Below are positions 7,013 to 13,453 of a DNA stretch of 17,738 nt, one piece after another. This DNA comes from Anaeroplasmataceae bacterium (GTDB lineage Bacteria; Bacillota_I; Bacilli_A; Acholeplasmatales; Anaeroplasmataceae), in assembly GCA_020025015.1 (NCBI GenBank), contig JAHHSV010000029.1, positions 1-17,738 on the forward strand. The letters run 5' to 3'. The notes beneath the pieces were generated by a model. The model worked only from the letters and a program-made list of their open reading frames with translations. It was not told where the DNA came from and ran no database searches. Position numbers and translations under genes: made by a program. Within the stretch, counting starts at the first letter, position 1. Each line of letters begins with the position of its first letter.

Positions 7013-7409
7013 GTTCTATTTCCTCAAATGTATATGGTAATAAATCACTATTATTAAATACCTTATATTCACCTAGCATATTTGCTAAAACTACCTCACA
7101 ATCACGTGGTAAAAGCTCATTCATAACCTGACGACAAGCACCACATGGGCTGATTGGGGCCTTAGTTGAACCAATTATACAAAATAATTCAACATCCTTA
7201 GAATCATAGCCTTGGGCAACTAGGGAAAATAAGCATGTTCTTTCTGCACAGTTAGTTAAGCCATAGCTAATATTTTCAACATTACAGCCTAAAACATAGC
7301 TACCATCCTTTAATAAAGCTGCTGCACCTACCTGGAAATTAGAATAAGGTGCATAAGCATGGCTTCTTGCTTCTTTAGCCTTTTCAATAATTAATTCGTA
7401 CTTATTCAC
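7002..7409 (-). CDS. cdd: cytidine deaminase
   Basis: 135 aa, homotetrameric type. It deaminates cytidine and deoxycytidine to (deoxy)uridine in pyrimidine salvage. The zinc site is complete: CAE (C53, catalytic E55) and PCGAC (C88, C91). The N-terminal YAPYSNFQVGAAL motif binds the substrate. The start is a GTG (7407-7409) that overlaps the last codons of ybeY by 8 bp; no ATG lies near the conserved N-terminus, so GTG is well supported. Confidence 0.96.
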   Translation of the reverse strand: MNKYELIIEKAKEARSHAYAPYSNFQVGAAALLKDGSYVLGCNVENISYGLTNCAERTCLFSLVAQGYDSKDVELFCIIGSTKAPISPCGACRQVMNELLPRDCEVVLANMLGEYKVFNNSDLLPYTFEEIEHVE

Positions 7410-7842
7410 TTCTTCTTAAACCTGCCTTTTCTAATATTGCATCCTGCTTAGCAAACATAACCTTTTCATCCTCTGGGGTCATATGATCATAGCCTTGTAA
7501 ATGTAGGTAGCCATGAACTGATAAAAAGCCTACCTCACGCTCAATGCTATGGCCATAATCAGCGGCCTGCTCTCTTGCTCTATCTAAGCAGATGAAAATG
7601 TCACCAATTTCTCCATCGCTATAAATATTACCCTCATCATTATCATTTAGGGCAAAGCTTATAACATCTGTAACTCTATCGATTTTTCTATATTCTCTAT
7701 TAATTCTTTGAATTTCCTCTTTATCAACAAAAATGATAGAAAAGATTTCCTTTTTCTTTTTAAATTGCTTAAAAATACCTCTTATAAGCTTTTCATATTT
7801 GCTGACATCTTCATTTGTTTCATTAACGAAATTAATAACCAT
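7402..7842 (-). CDS. ybeY: endoribonuclease YbeY
   Basis: 146 aa. YbeY is a metal-dependent RNase for 16S rRNA 3'-end maturation and ribosome quality control. The zinc motif H-x3-H-x5-H is complete (H110, H114, H120 in HGYLHLQGYDH), as is the TDVISFAL strand. The ATG is preceded by GGTGA. It is the first gene of the operon: the usual upstream neighbour phoH is absent and a strong extended -10 promoter lies about 50 bp ahead. Confidence 0.96.
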   Translation of the reverse strand: MVINFVNETNEDVSKYEKLIRGIFKQFKKKKEIFSIIFVDKEEIQRINREYRKIDRVTDVISFALNDNDEGNIYSDGEIGDIFICLDRAREQAADYGHSIEREVGFLSVHGYLHLQGYDHMTPEDEKVMFAKQDAILEKAGLRRSE

Positions 7843-7897
7843 ATAAATTCACCGACCATTCTTAAATCTTCTGCCTTTTTCTACAAAGGCTCATATT

Positions 7898-7906
7898 ATT
7901 ATAGCA
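7898..7906 (-). promoter_or_regulatory. extended -10 promoter of the ybeY operon
   Basis: On the minus strand TGC-TATAAT (7898-7906) is a perfect extended -10 element. The -35 region (TATTAA) is poor, as tolerated for extended -10 promoters. The start would be near 7891, giving a leader of about 50 nt. Confidence 0.7.
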
Positions 7907-7930
7907 TATTTTAGTTTTTTTTAATATAAG

Positions 7931-7968
7931 GGATAAAAAACTTTCATACCATTTAGCATGAAAGTTTT
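7931..7968 (-). terminator. Rho-independent terminator after the tyrosine phosphatase gene
   Basis: On the minus strand AAAACTTTCAT and ATGAAAGTTTT form an 11-bp stem around a loop of about 10 nt, followed by TTTATCC. It begins a few bases past the stop codon at 7973 and closes the tyrS operon. Confidence 0.85.
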
Positions 7969-7972
7969 ATCT

Positions 7973-8422
7973 CTAATAATTAAATTTTTGTAAAAATAAA
8001 TCAATTCCTAAAACTATATCGTTATAGGCATCTATAAAATTACCTGTATACCAAGGATCTGCGATATCCCTATCTAGTAGCATCATAAACTTAGGGCTTT
8101 TACCAAAGCGATATTCTAAGCTCCTTATATTATTTCTATCCATACAAATAATATAATCAAAATCTCTAACATCAGCGCTAGTTATTCTTTCTGCCCTTTT
8201 CTTACTATAGTCTATTTTAAATTTATCTAATATTCTAGCTGTACCTGGATGAATTCTATTACCCTCCTCCTCACTAGAGGTGGCTCTAGATTCAACCAAA
8301 AATAAATCAGCTATGCCTCTTTTTTCTAATTCATATTTGAATAAATATTCAGCCATCGGGCTACGGCAAATATTTCCCAAGCAAACAAATAATACCTTAT
8401 GCTTATTAGAAGTCATATACAT
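7973..8422 (-). CDS. low-molecular-weight protein-tyrosine phosphatase
   Basis: 149 aa. It hydrolyses phosphotyrosine (and related phosphates) on cytosolic proteins. The P-loop C-x5-R-S is complete (C14 to R20, CLGNICRS) and the general acid lies in ADPWY (D122). The start at 8420-8422 has AAGAAG seven bases upstream; a second ATG two codons later is possible. It overlaps the 76-aa gene by 17 bp. Being the third gene behind a tyrosine T-box, it should be expressed more when tRNA-Tyr is uncharged. No tyrosine kinase or capsule gene is nearby, so its substrate is unknown. Confidence 0.92.
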   Translation of the reverse strand: MYMTSNKHKVLFVCLGNICRSPMAEYLFKYELEKRGIADLFLVESRATSSEEEGNRIHPGTARILDKFKIDYSKKRAERITSADVRDFDYIICMDRNNIRSLEYRFGKSPKFMMLLDRDIADPWYTGNFIDAYNDIVLGIDLFLQKFNY

Positions 8423-8636
8423 CTAAATACTTCTTTGCAAAATCACTAAAGCTATAGGCAATTTCATCATATATTACCTCATTAATCTCATAATATTTGC
8501 CATCTATCTCAATTAAATGCTTATCCATCATCTGAAATATTGTCATATTAGGACGATTCATTAAGGTAACTGGACCATCATAAGGCTTTAGATCCTTAAA
8601 ATATAGCTTCTTATCATGAAAAATCTTATAAATCAT
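8406..8636 (-). CDS. 76-aa protein of unknown function
   Basis: The frame begins MIYKIFHDKKLYFKD and ends KKYLDVYDF. It is soluble in character and unusually rich in Tyr, Asp and Phe, with a mixed beta/alpha pattern. Its start codon overlaps the tyrS stop by one base (TAATG) and its end overlaps the phosphatase gene by 17 bp, so it is translated as part of the tyrS operon. I do not recognise a family. Context suggests a link to the phosphatase or to tyrosine supply, but nothing in the sequence shows it. Confidence 0.75.
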   Translation of the reverse strand: MIYKIFHDKKLYFKDLKPYDGPVTLMNRPNMTIFQMMDKHLIEIDGKYYEINEVIYDEIAYSFSDFAKKYLDVYDF

Positions 8637-9865
8637 TAAAATTCCACCATTGCGTATTTCTTCTTACCACGACGCATTACGATGAATTTTCCACCGATTG
8701 CCATATCACTTGTTAAGGTTAAATTGAAATCAGTAGCCTTATCACCATTTAAGGTAATTGCGCCATTTTTAATGAATTCACGAGCCTCACGCTTACTTGA
8801 TGCTAGGCCTGATTCAACTACTAAATCAATTAAAGGTAAATCAGCCTTAACACGCTTTAAATCCTTAAAGCCCATTTCAATTTCTTCAGCTGTTAAGCTC
8901 TTAATATCACCACTAAATAAAGCCTCACTAACGTGAATTGCTTGCTTTGTTGCTTCTTCGCCATGAACAAAGGTTGTAATCTCACGAGCTAAGGTCTTTT
9001 GCGCTAATCTTTCCTCTGGCTTTTGCTTCCACTCATCAACAATTTCCTTAATTTCCTCTAATGATAGGAAGGTAAATTGCTTTAAGCGCATTTCAACCTC
9101 TTGGTCAGGAATATTAATCCAGAATTGATAGAATTCATAAGGATTAGTCTTATTTTTATCTAACCAAACGCTTTGACCACCCTCAGATTTACCAAACTTA
9201 GTACCATCAGCCTTAACAATTAATGGAATAGTAAAGGCAAAGGCTTCTTCATCATTACCTAGCTTCTTTCTAATTAAATCCATACCAGAAACCATGTTAC
9301 CCCATTGGTCTTGACCACCAATTTGCATATGGCAGTTATGGCTTTGTAGTAAATAGTACCAGTCTAATGACTGTAAAATTTGGTATGAGAACTCAGTATA
9401 TGAAATACCTGTTTCTAATCTGGCCTTAACGGTTTCCTTATTAATCATTGTATTAACATTGAAATCCTTACCAAAATCTCTTAAGAATTCAATAACATTG
9501 ATTTTAGAAATCCAATCAAAGTTATTAACAATTGTATCAAAATGGAAAATGTTTTGGATTTGGCTCTTTAAGCACTCTAGGTTATGATTTGTAACATCTA
9601 GAGTTAGCATCTTACGCTCACCCTGTTGCTTTGGATCACCAATTAAGCCAGTTGCACCACCAACTAAGATAACTGGATGATGGCCACGCTCCTCTAATCT
9701 TTTAGCAACTAAGAATGTTACTAAGTGACCAACGTGTAAAGAATCACCTGTTGGGTCTGTACCTAGATAGAATGTTAATTCCTCATTTTCTAAAGCATCA
9801 CCGATTTTTGGATCAGTAACATCAAATAATAAATTTCTTTCCTTTAATTCATCAATTAATCTCAT
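8636..9865 (-). CDS. tyrS: tyrosyl-tRNA synthetase
   Basis: 409 aa, bacterial TyrRS type. It attaches tyrosine to tRNA-Tyr using ATP. The class I signatures are HVGH (44-47, HIGH motif) and KFGKS (KMSKS motif). YLGTDPTGDSLHVGH and GGQDQWGN belong to the catalytic domain, and a C-terminal S4 RNA-binding domain follows (SSKREAREFIKNGAI). The ATG has AGGAGGAA upstream. A tyrosine-specific T-box directly precedes it, which confirms both identity and regulation. Confidence 0.98.
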   Translation of the reverse strand: MRLIDELKERNLLFDVTDPKIGDALENEELTFYLGTDPTGDSLHVGHLVTFLVAKRLEERGHHPVILVGGATGLIGDPKQQGERKMLTLDVTNHNLECLKSQIQNIFHFDTIVNNFDWISKINVIEFLRDFGKDFNVNTMINKETVKARLETGISYTEFSYQILQSLDWYYLLQSHNCHMQIGGQDQWGNMVSGMDLIRKKLGNDEEAFAFTIPLIVKADGTKFGKSEGGQSVWLDKNKTNPYEFYQFWINIPDQEVEMRLKQFTFLSLEEIKEIVDEWKQKPEERLAQKTLAREITTFVHGEEATKQAIHVSEALFSGDIKSLTAEEIEMGFKDLKRVKADLPLIDLVVESGLASSKREAREFIKNGAITLNGDKATDFNLTLTSDMAIGGKFIVMRRGKKKYAMVEF

Positions 9866-9886
9866 AATTCTTTCCTCCTAAATAAT

Positions 9887-10066
9887 AAAAAAAACGTCCT
9901 TAAAATCTAAGGACGTAATATACGCGGTACCACCTTAGTTCTAATAGAAAATCTATTAGCCCTCATTAGTAAAATATCTCCATAGCTGTAATTCAAAGCT
10001 TAAGCAACTACCTGTTTTCACCAACCACAGGCTCTCTAAAATTAGCTTAGCTTCTACTAATCTACT
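9887..10066 (-). promoter_or_regulatory. tyrosine T-box leader with terminator/antiterminator
   Basis: On the minus strand the base of stem I pairs ATTAGTA (10055-10061) with TACTAAT (9965-9971). Inside lie an AGTAGA box, AGAGAG and GGTG apical motifs, and the specifier UAC (9988-9990), a Tyr codon followed by A. A hairpin at 9941-9959 (CTAATAGA/TCTATTAG) is stem III. The T-box proper, AAGGTGGTACCGCG, lies at about 9923-9936. CTAAGG before it can pair with CCTTAG to form the antiterminator. The competing terminator pairs ACGTCCTTA with TAAGGACGT (9894-9916), followed by eight T residues. Uncharged tRNA-Tyr should allow readthrough into tyrS. Confidence 0.96.
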
Positions 10067-10074
10067 TCAGCGAT

Positions 10075-11064
10075 TTATAAAGTTTCTCTCTTAATAATTG
10101 TATGAGGCAATACGATGTGCTTGCTTTCAACTTCCTCTTGTCTCATAAGCTTTGTTAATAGCTGCATTGAAACAGCTCCTATATCATACACCGGAGTATC
10201 TAGACATGTCAAGGTTGGACGAGCTAAAATTGAATATTTTGTATTTTGTAAGCCGGCAACTAAGACATCATCAGGAACTTTTAGGCCCATTCTAAAGGCA
10301 ACATTCATAAAGCTTACAGCAATACTATCACGAACTGCAATAGCACCATCAACCTTATGATCCTTAAAATACTCTCTAAATTGTGGAGCGTTAACTGGTA
10401 CATCACCACTTGTTCTTAGAATGTGTGGCTCTAAGCCTGCCTCATTCATAGCCTTTAGGTAGCCCTGCTCCTTTAAATCATTTGTATAATAATGAGTAAC
10501 TGTTGTAAATAGATAAATATCTCTTCTACCAGCCTCAATCATCTTTTTAGTAATCTCATATGTACCTTCAACATAATCAATTAATACACAAGGTAATGGA
10601 TTATTTTCAAAGCCAACGTTAGTTAAAACAATTGGTAGATTTGCCTCTTCTACACGTTTTACAACAACATCAATTTGTTCAGGCTCTAATTCCTCATTTA
10701 AGAATAAAATTCCATCAACCTGCTCTGCCACAACAGATGCTATAACATCATCAATATCCTCACCAATTGTTGAGAATACCTTGATACTATATTCATATTT
10801 TTTTGCAATATCAACAATACCACCTAGCATTTGTGATGTAGATGCTCTACTAACATCAGACATGACAACACCAATAGTTGTAGTCTTTCTACTAGCTAAG
10901 CCTCTTGCAATTGCATTAGGACGATATCCCAGCTCCTTAATAACATTAAGAACCTTCTCGCGCGTAGCCGGATTAACTTTTTCAGGATTATTCATAACAC
11001 GGCTAACAGTAGCCAAAGAAACCTTTGCTGCACCAGCAACATCATAAATTGTTATATTTGCCAA
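10075..11064 (-). CDS. ccpA: catabolite control protein A, LacI family
   Basis: 329 aa from a TTG start at 11062-11064. GGGGTGA lies five bases upstream, and the product begins (M)ANITIYDVA, the canonical CcpA/LacI N-terminus; upstream in-frame sequence contains the promoter. The helix-turn-helix (IYDVAGAAKVSLATVSRV) and hinge (RPNAIARGLASRKTTTIGVV) are very CcpA-like, as is the C-terminus (PVYDIGAVSMQLLTKLM). CcpA binds cre sites with HPr-Ser-P and controls carbon metabolism. A cre-like dyad lies upstream of its own promoter, suggesting autoregulation. A ccpA-tyrS neighbourhood is also known from Bacillus. Another LacI-family regulator is possible but less likely. Confidence 0.87.
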   Translation of the reverse strand: MANITIYDVAGAAKVSLATVSRVMNNPEKVNPATREKVLNVIKELGYRPNAIARGLASRKTTTIGVVMSDVSRASTSQMLGGIVDIAKKYEYSIKVFSTIGEDIDDVIASVVAEQVDGILFLNEELEPEQIDVVVKRVEEANLPIVLTNVGFENNPLPCVLIDYVEGTYEITKKMIEAGRRDIYLFTTVTHYYTNDLKEQGYLKAMNEAGLEPHILRTSGDVPVNAPQFREYFKDHKVDGAIAVRDSIAVSFMNVAFRMGLKVPDDVLVAGLQNTKYSILARPTLTCLDTPVYDIGAVSMQLLTKLMRQEEVESKHIVLPHTIIKRETL

Positions 11065-11086
11065 AACAATCACCCCATTTGCAAAA

Positions 11087-11115
11087 ATTATAACATAATT
11101 ATCACATATCCGCAA
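11087..11115 (-). promoter_or_regulatory. sigma-A promoter of ccpA
   Basis: On the minus strand TTGCGG (11110-11115) and TATAAT (11087-11092) are 17 bp apart, and TGT before the -10 box makes it an extended -10. The predicted start is near 11080, about 16 nt ahead of the TTG start codon. Confidence 0.8.
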
Positions 11116-11131
11116 GGGAAAACGCTGCCAT

Positions 11132-11151
11132 TTATGAAAATGGTTTCATAA
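11132..11151. promoter_or_regulatory. cre-like operator upstream of ccpA
   Basis: TTATGAAA-ATGG-TTTCATAA is a 20-bp dyad with eight-base arms. Its core TGAAAATGGTTTCA (11135-11148) matches the cre layout TGAAA-N4-TTTCA but has TG rather than CG at the centre. It lies about 17-36 bp upstream of the ccpA -35 box and touches the T run of the preceding terminator. It is probably the binding site of CcpA itself. Confidence 0.7.
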
Positions 11152-11177
11152 AAAAAGAGCTTCAGCAACCTGAAGCC
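11150..11177 (-). terminator. terminator of the 116-aa membrane protein gene
   Basis: On the minus strand GGGCTTCAG-GTTG-CTGAAGCTC forms a nine-pair stem (one G-U) followed by seven T residues. It begins 10 bp past the stop codon at 11187. Confidence 0.88.
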
Positions 11178-11186
11178 CAAAGCAAA

Positions 11187-11537
11187 CTATTCCTTTTTAC
11201 TAAAAACTAAGCTAACCAATACGATAGCATAGATAACAGTGATTCCTCCCATTGCAACCAAACCATATAAATAGTTAACATCTACTAAAGCTAGAATTAA
11301 GCCAACTAATAAAATTAAGAACGTACCAACCGAATTAATTAAACCACTTAAGGAATCATTAGTAGTTAAATAGGTTAGTATTAATAATAAAGCACCAAAG
11401 CCTAAGCCAATATACATTGTATTTAAACCATTAGTAACCGTAATATTATTATTCTTATTAACTAGTAAAACCACAAAGCCAACTAAAGCAAAGCCAACTA
11501 GCTGCAATAAATTAATTAAAGTCATTTTTAATTTCAA
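11187..11537 (-). CDS. four-helix membrane protein of unknown function
   Basis: 116 aa. Four hydrophobic segments are evident: about 8-26 (LLQLVGFALVGFVVLLV), 41-58, 69-86 and 91-111. There is no signal cleavage site and the loops are short. The start is a TTG (11535-11537) with AGGTGA five bases upstream; the nearest ATG, four codons in, would be too far from that site. The gene has its own extended -10 promoter and terminator, so it is a single-gene unit. I do not recognise a family and no neighbour hints at a role. Confidence 0.75.
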   Translation of the reverse strand: MKLKMTLINLLQLVGFALVGFVVLLVNKNNNITVTNGLNTMYIGLGFGALLLILTYLTTNDSLSGLINSVGTFLILLVGLILALVDVNYLYGLVAMGGITVIYAIVLVSLVFSKKE

Positions 11538-11556
11538 TTAAATCACCTCTAGTGAT

Positions 11557-11565
11557 ATTATAGCA
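11557..11565 (-). promoter_or_regulatory. extended -10 promoter of the 116-aa membrane protein gene
   Basis: TGC-TATAAT on the minus strand, identical to the element before ybeY. The -35 region is a run of T and C with no clear match. The start codon follows about 20 nt downstream of the -10 box. Confidence 0.65.
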
Positions 11566-11579
11566 TAGAAAAAAATAAA

Positions 11580-11605
11580 GAAAAAGTGCTAGCCTAAACT
11601 AACAC
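11580..11605 (-). terminator. terminator of rplS
   Basis: On the minus strand GTGTTAG-TTTAGG-CTAGCAC forms a seven-pair stem (one U-G) followed by TTTTTC. It lies about 20 bp past the rplS stop codon. Confidence 0.8.
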
Positions 11606-11625
11606 AAATCTTTCCGTTTTTTAAA

Positions 11626-11976
11626 TTACCTACGTTCTTTAATACGAGCTGCCTTAGCAGATAAATTACGAATGTAAAATAATCTTGCTCTACGAACTTT
11701 ACCTCTACGTAATACTTGGATTGAATCAACAGCTGGAGAATGTACAGGGAATGTACGTTCAACACCAATACCGTTTGAAACCTTTCTTACTGTAAATGTT
11801 TCACCAATACCAGCACCTTGACGCTTAATTACTAAGCCTTCGAATACTTGGATACGGTGAGTCTCGCCTTCAATGATCTTAACGTTTACCTTAACAGTAT
11901 CACCAGCACGGAAGTCTGGACGCTCTTTTAAATATTGAGCTGTAATTTCATTGATTAATGCTTGTCCTTTTGCCAT
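11626..11976 (-). CDS. rplS: 50S ribosomal protein L19
   Basis: 116 aa, usual length. L19 sits at the 30S-50S interface. Diagnostic stretches include RPDFRAGDTVKVNVKI, EGETHRIQVFEGLVIKRQG and the C-terminal VRRARLFYIRNLSAKAARIKERR. It has its own promoter, an L19-type structured leader and a terminator. The usual partners rimM and trmD are not adjacent. The ATG is nine bases after AAGGAG. Confidence 0.98.
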   Translation of the reverse strand: MAKGQALINEITAQYLKERPDFRAGDTVKVNVKIIEGETHRIQVFEGLVIKRQGAGIGETFTVRKVSNGIGVERTFPVHSPAVDSIQVLRRGKVRRARLFYIRNLSAKAARIKERR

Positions 11977-12056
11977 AATCGTCTACTCCTTCGTCTGACA
12001 ATGCTCATAACTATTACCATCAGCGGAACATTGTGATTTGCTTTTTTTCCAAAAGC
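11977..12056 (-). promoter_or_regulatory. L19-type ribosomal protein leader
   Basis: The roughly 80-nt leader of rplS contains ACAATG...CATTGT as an outer stem. This encloses a conserved-looking segment (TTCCGCTGATGG ... TTATGAG), followed by CAGACGAAGGAG with the ribosome-binding site. This resembles the L19 leader family known upstream of rplS in Firmicutes, thought to mediate autoregulation by L19. The match is from memory of the motif, not a covariance search. Confidence 0.6.
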
Positions 12057-12062
12057 CAATAG

Positions 12063-12091
12063 ATTATACCATAATATAAATATAACTTCAA
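12063..12091 (-). promoter_or_regulatory. sigma-A promoter of rplS
   Basis: On the minus strand TTGAAG (12086-12091) and TATAAT (12063-12068) are 17 bp apart, with TGG before the -10 making an extended -10. A-rich sequence from a 19-bp tandem repeat lies directly upstream and could act as an UP element. Confidence 0.8.
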
Positions 12092-12093
12092 GT

Positions 12094-12131
12094 TATTTTT
12101 GTCTATTATCGCTATTTTTGTCTATTATCGC
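12094..12131. repeat. perfect 19-bp tandem duplication
   Basis: Bases 12094-12112 are repeated exactly at 12113-12131 (unit tattttt followed by gtctattatcgc). The duplication spans the last codons and stop of the GltD-like gene and reaches to two bases before the rplS -35 box. Because 19 is not a multiple of three, it changes the gene's C-terminal frame; the stop TAG lies at the junction of the copies. Confidence 0.9.
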
Positions 12132-13374
12132 TATTTATTATTGTCTCTGCGACCTTTTTACCACTTTGGCAGGCTTCAACTACTGTCTTTGCTCCTAAGG
12201 TTATATCACCACAGGTATATATTCCTTCAATATTAGTTAAATAGCTACTATCACATTCAAGATAGCCATGATTTGCCTTAAGCTTAGTAAAGCCTAAATC
12301 TGCTGGCATCTCACCAATGGCAGAAATTAAGTAATCACAGGCTACGGTAAAATATTTATCTGTACTAACAGGTCTTAGTCTACCACTTTCATCAGGTGCG
12401 CCTAATTCCATTTCATTCATTTTAACCTCTAAGCCATTTCCTATTTCTGTTGCCAAAACTGGATTTACTAGGAAATTAAACTTAACGCCCTCGCTGATAG
12501 CTAATTCAATTTCTTCATTAGTTGCTGGTGCCTCTTCTCTACTACGTCTATAATAAATACTAACATCAGCACCTAGCCTTAAGGCAACCCTTGCCGCATC
12601 CATCGCAACATTACCTGCCCCTACTACTATTACTCTACCACTTAAGCTAGGTAAATTACCCTCATCATACTTAGTCTTTAAATTATATTCTCTTAAAAGA
12701 GTAGATGCCTTAATGATCCGCTTAGATTCACCGATACCTAAATCCCTTGATTTAGTTAAGCCTACCGCAATAACAACCTTATCATAGCCTTCCTTAAGCT
12801 TTAAAATATCTTCTTCCTTTAAAAAGGTATTAAGCTTTAGATGAATCTTATAATCATTAACTAAAGCCTCAAGCCTTAATAAAGCCTTTCTATCAATACG
12901 GTATTCAGGTATACCATAGCTCATAACGCCACCAATATGCTTAAAGGCATCATAAATAGTAACACTATAGCCACTCTTTCTTAATTCAATCGCGGCATTA
13001 ATACCTGCAGGACCAGCCCCAACAATAGCTACCCTTTTACCATTTTCAATTATTTCTGGAGCCTTTAGCAAAGTATTACTTGTAATATAAGCCTCAAGCG
13101 CCCCAACGTTAATTGGCATTTTCTTGTGATTTAAAATGCAGTTACCAATACAATTTTTTTCATGCGGGCAAACTAAGCTACAAATAAAGGCTAAATTAGA
13201 ATTATCAAAAACAATCTTTTCTGCTAAAGCTAAATTATCATCCTTTAGAGCTTTAATAAAATCTCTAATATGATTACCAATTGGACAGCCCTTTTCACAG
13301 CTAGGATTATTACAGCTTAGGCATCTTTTAGCCTCAAGCATAGCCTCACTACTATTAAAAATAACCTTACGCAT
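12112..13374 (-). CDS. GltD-like NAD(P)H-dependent flavoprotein oxidoreductase
   Basis: 420 aa from the ATG at 13372-13374, which has AGGGTGG just upstream; a longer GTG-started frame would include the -10 box. Eight cysteines in two groups (C18, C21, C26, C30; C65, C69, C75, C79) can bind two 4Fe-4S clusters. The FAD fold starts at VAIVGAGPAG (116-124). The second Rossmann fold is VGAGNVAMDAARVA, followed by YYRRS, which favours NADPH. The C-terminal YTCGDITLGAKTVVEA is the FAD closing motif. The family covers the glutamate synthase small subunit, NfnB-like and sulfide dehydrogenase subunits. No glutamate synthase large subunit or electron-transfer partner is in the window, so the acceptor and reaction are unknown. 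It is a single-gene unit between rplS and the aro operon. Confidence 0.85.
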   Translation of the reverse strand: MRKVIFNSSEAMLEAKRCLSCNNPSCEKGCPIGNHIRDFIKALKDDNLALAEKIVFDNSNLAFICSLVCPHEKNCIGNCILNHKKMPINVGALEAYITSNTLLKAPEIIENGKRVAIVGAGPAGINAAIELRKSGYSVTIYDAFKHIGGVMSYGIPEYRIDRKALLRLEALVNDYKIHLKLNTFLKEEDILKLKEGYDKVVIAVGLTKSRDLGIGESKRIIKASTLLREYNLKTKYDEGNLPSLSGRVIVVGAGNVAMDAARVALRLGADVSIYYRRSREEAPATNEEIELAISEGVKFNFLVNPVLATEIGNGLEVKMNEMELGAPDESGRLRPVSTDKYFTVACDYLISAIGEMPADLGFTKLKANHGYLECDSSYLTNIEGIYTCGDITLGAKTVVEACQSGKKVAETIINSDNRQK

Positions 13375-13398
13375 AAAACCACCCTTTTCTTCTATGCT

Positions 13399-13404
13399 AT
13401 TATA
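13399..13404 (-). promoter_or_regulatory. -10 box of the GltD-like gene
   Basis: TATAAT on the minus strand, about 24 bp ahead of the ATG. The matching -35 position falls in the aroC terminator hairpin and is a poor match, so only the -10 element is supported. Confidence 0.5.
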
Positions 13405-13412
13405 CACTTTAA

Positions 13413-13446
13413 AATTAAAAAGGACTAGAAAAAATTTCTAATCCTT
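13413..13446 (-). terminator. terminator of the aro operon
   Basis: On the minus strand AAGGATTAG (13438-13446) pairs with CTAGTCCTT (13420-13428), nine pairs with one U-G. A short A/T loop lies between them and a T-rich tail follows. It starts about 8 bp past the aroC stop. Confidence 0.85.
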
Positions 13447-13453
13447 AATAAAT

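Noticed and set aside
10075..10115. Separate tyrS promoter at the end of ccpA
   Set aside because: A TATAAA occurs near the ccpA stop but no -35 box stands at 16-18 bp, so I cannot support it; the T-box promoter remains unplaced and may lie inside ccpA.
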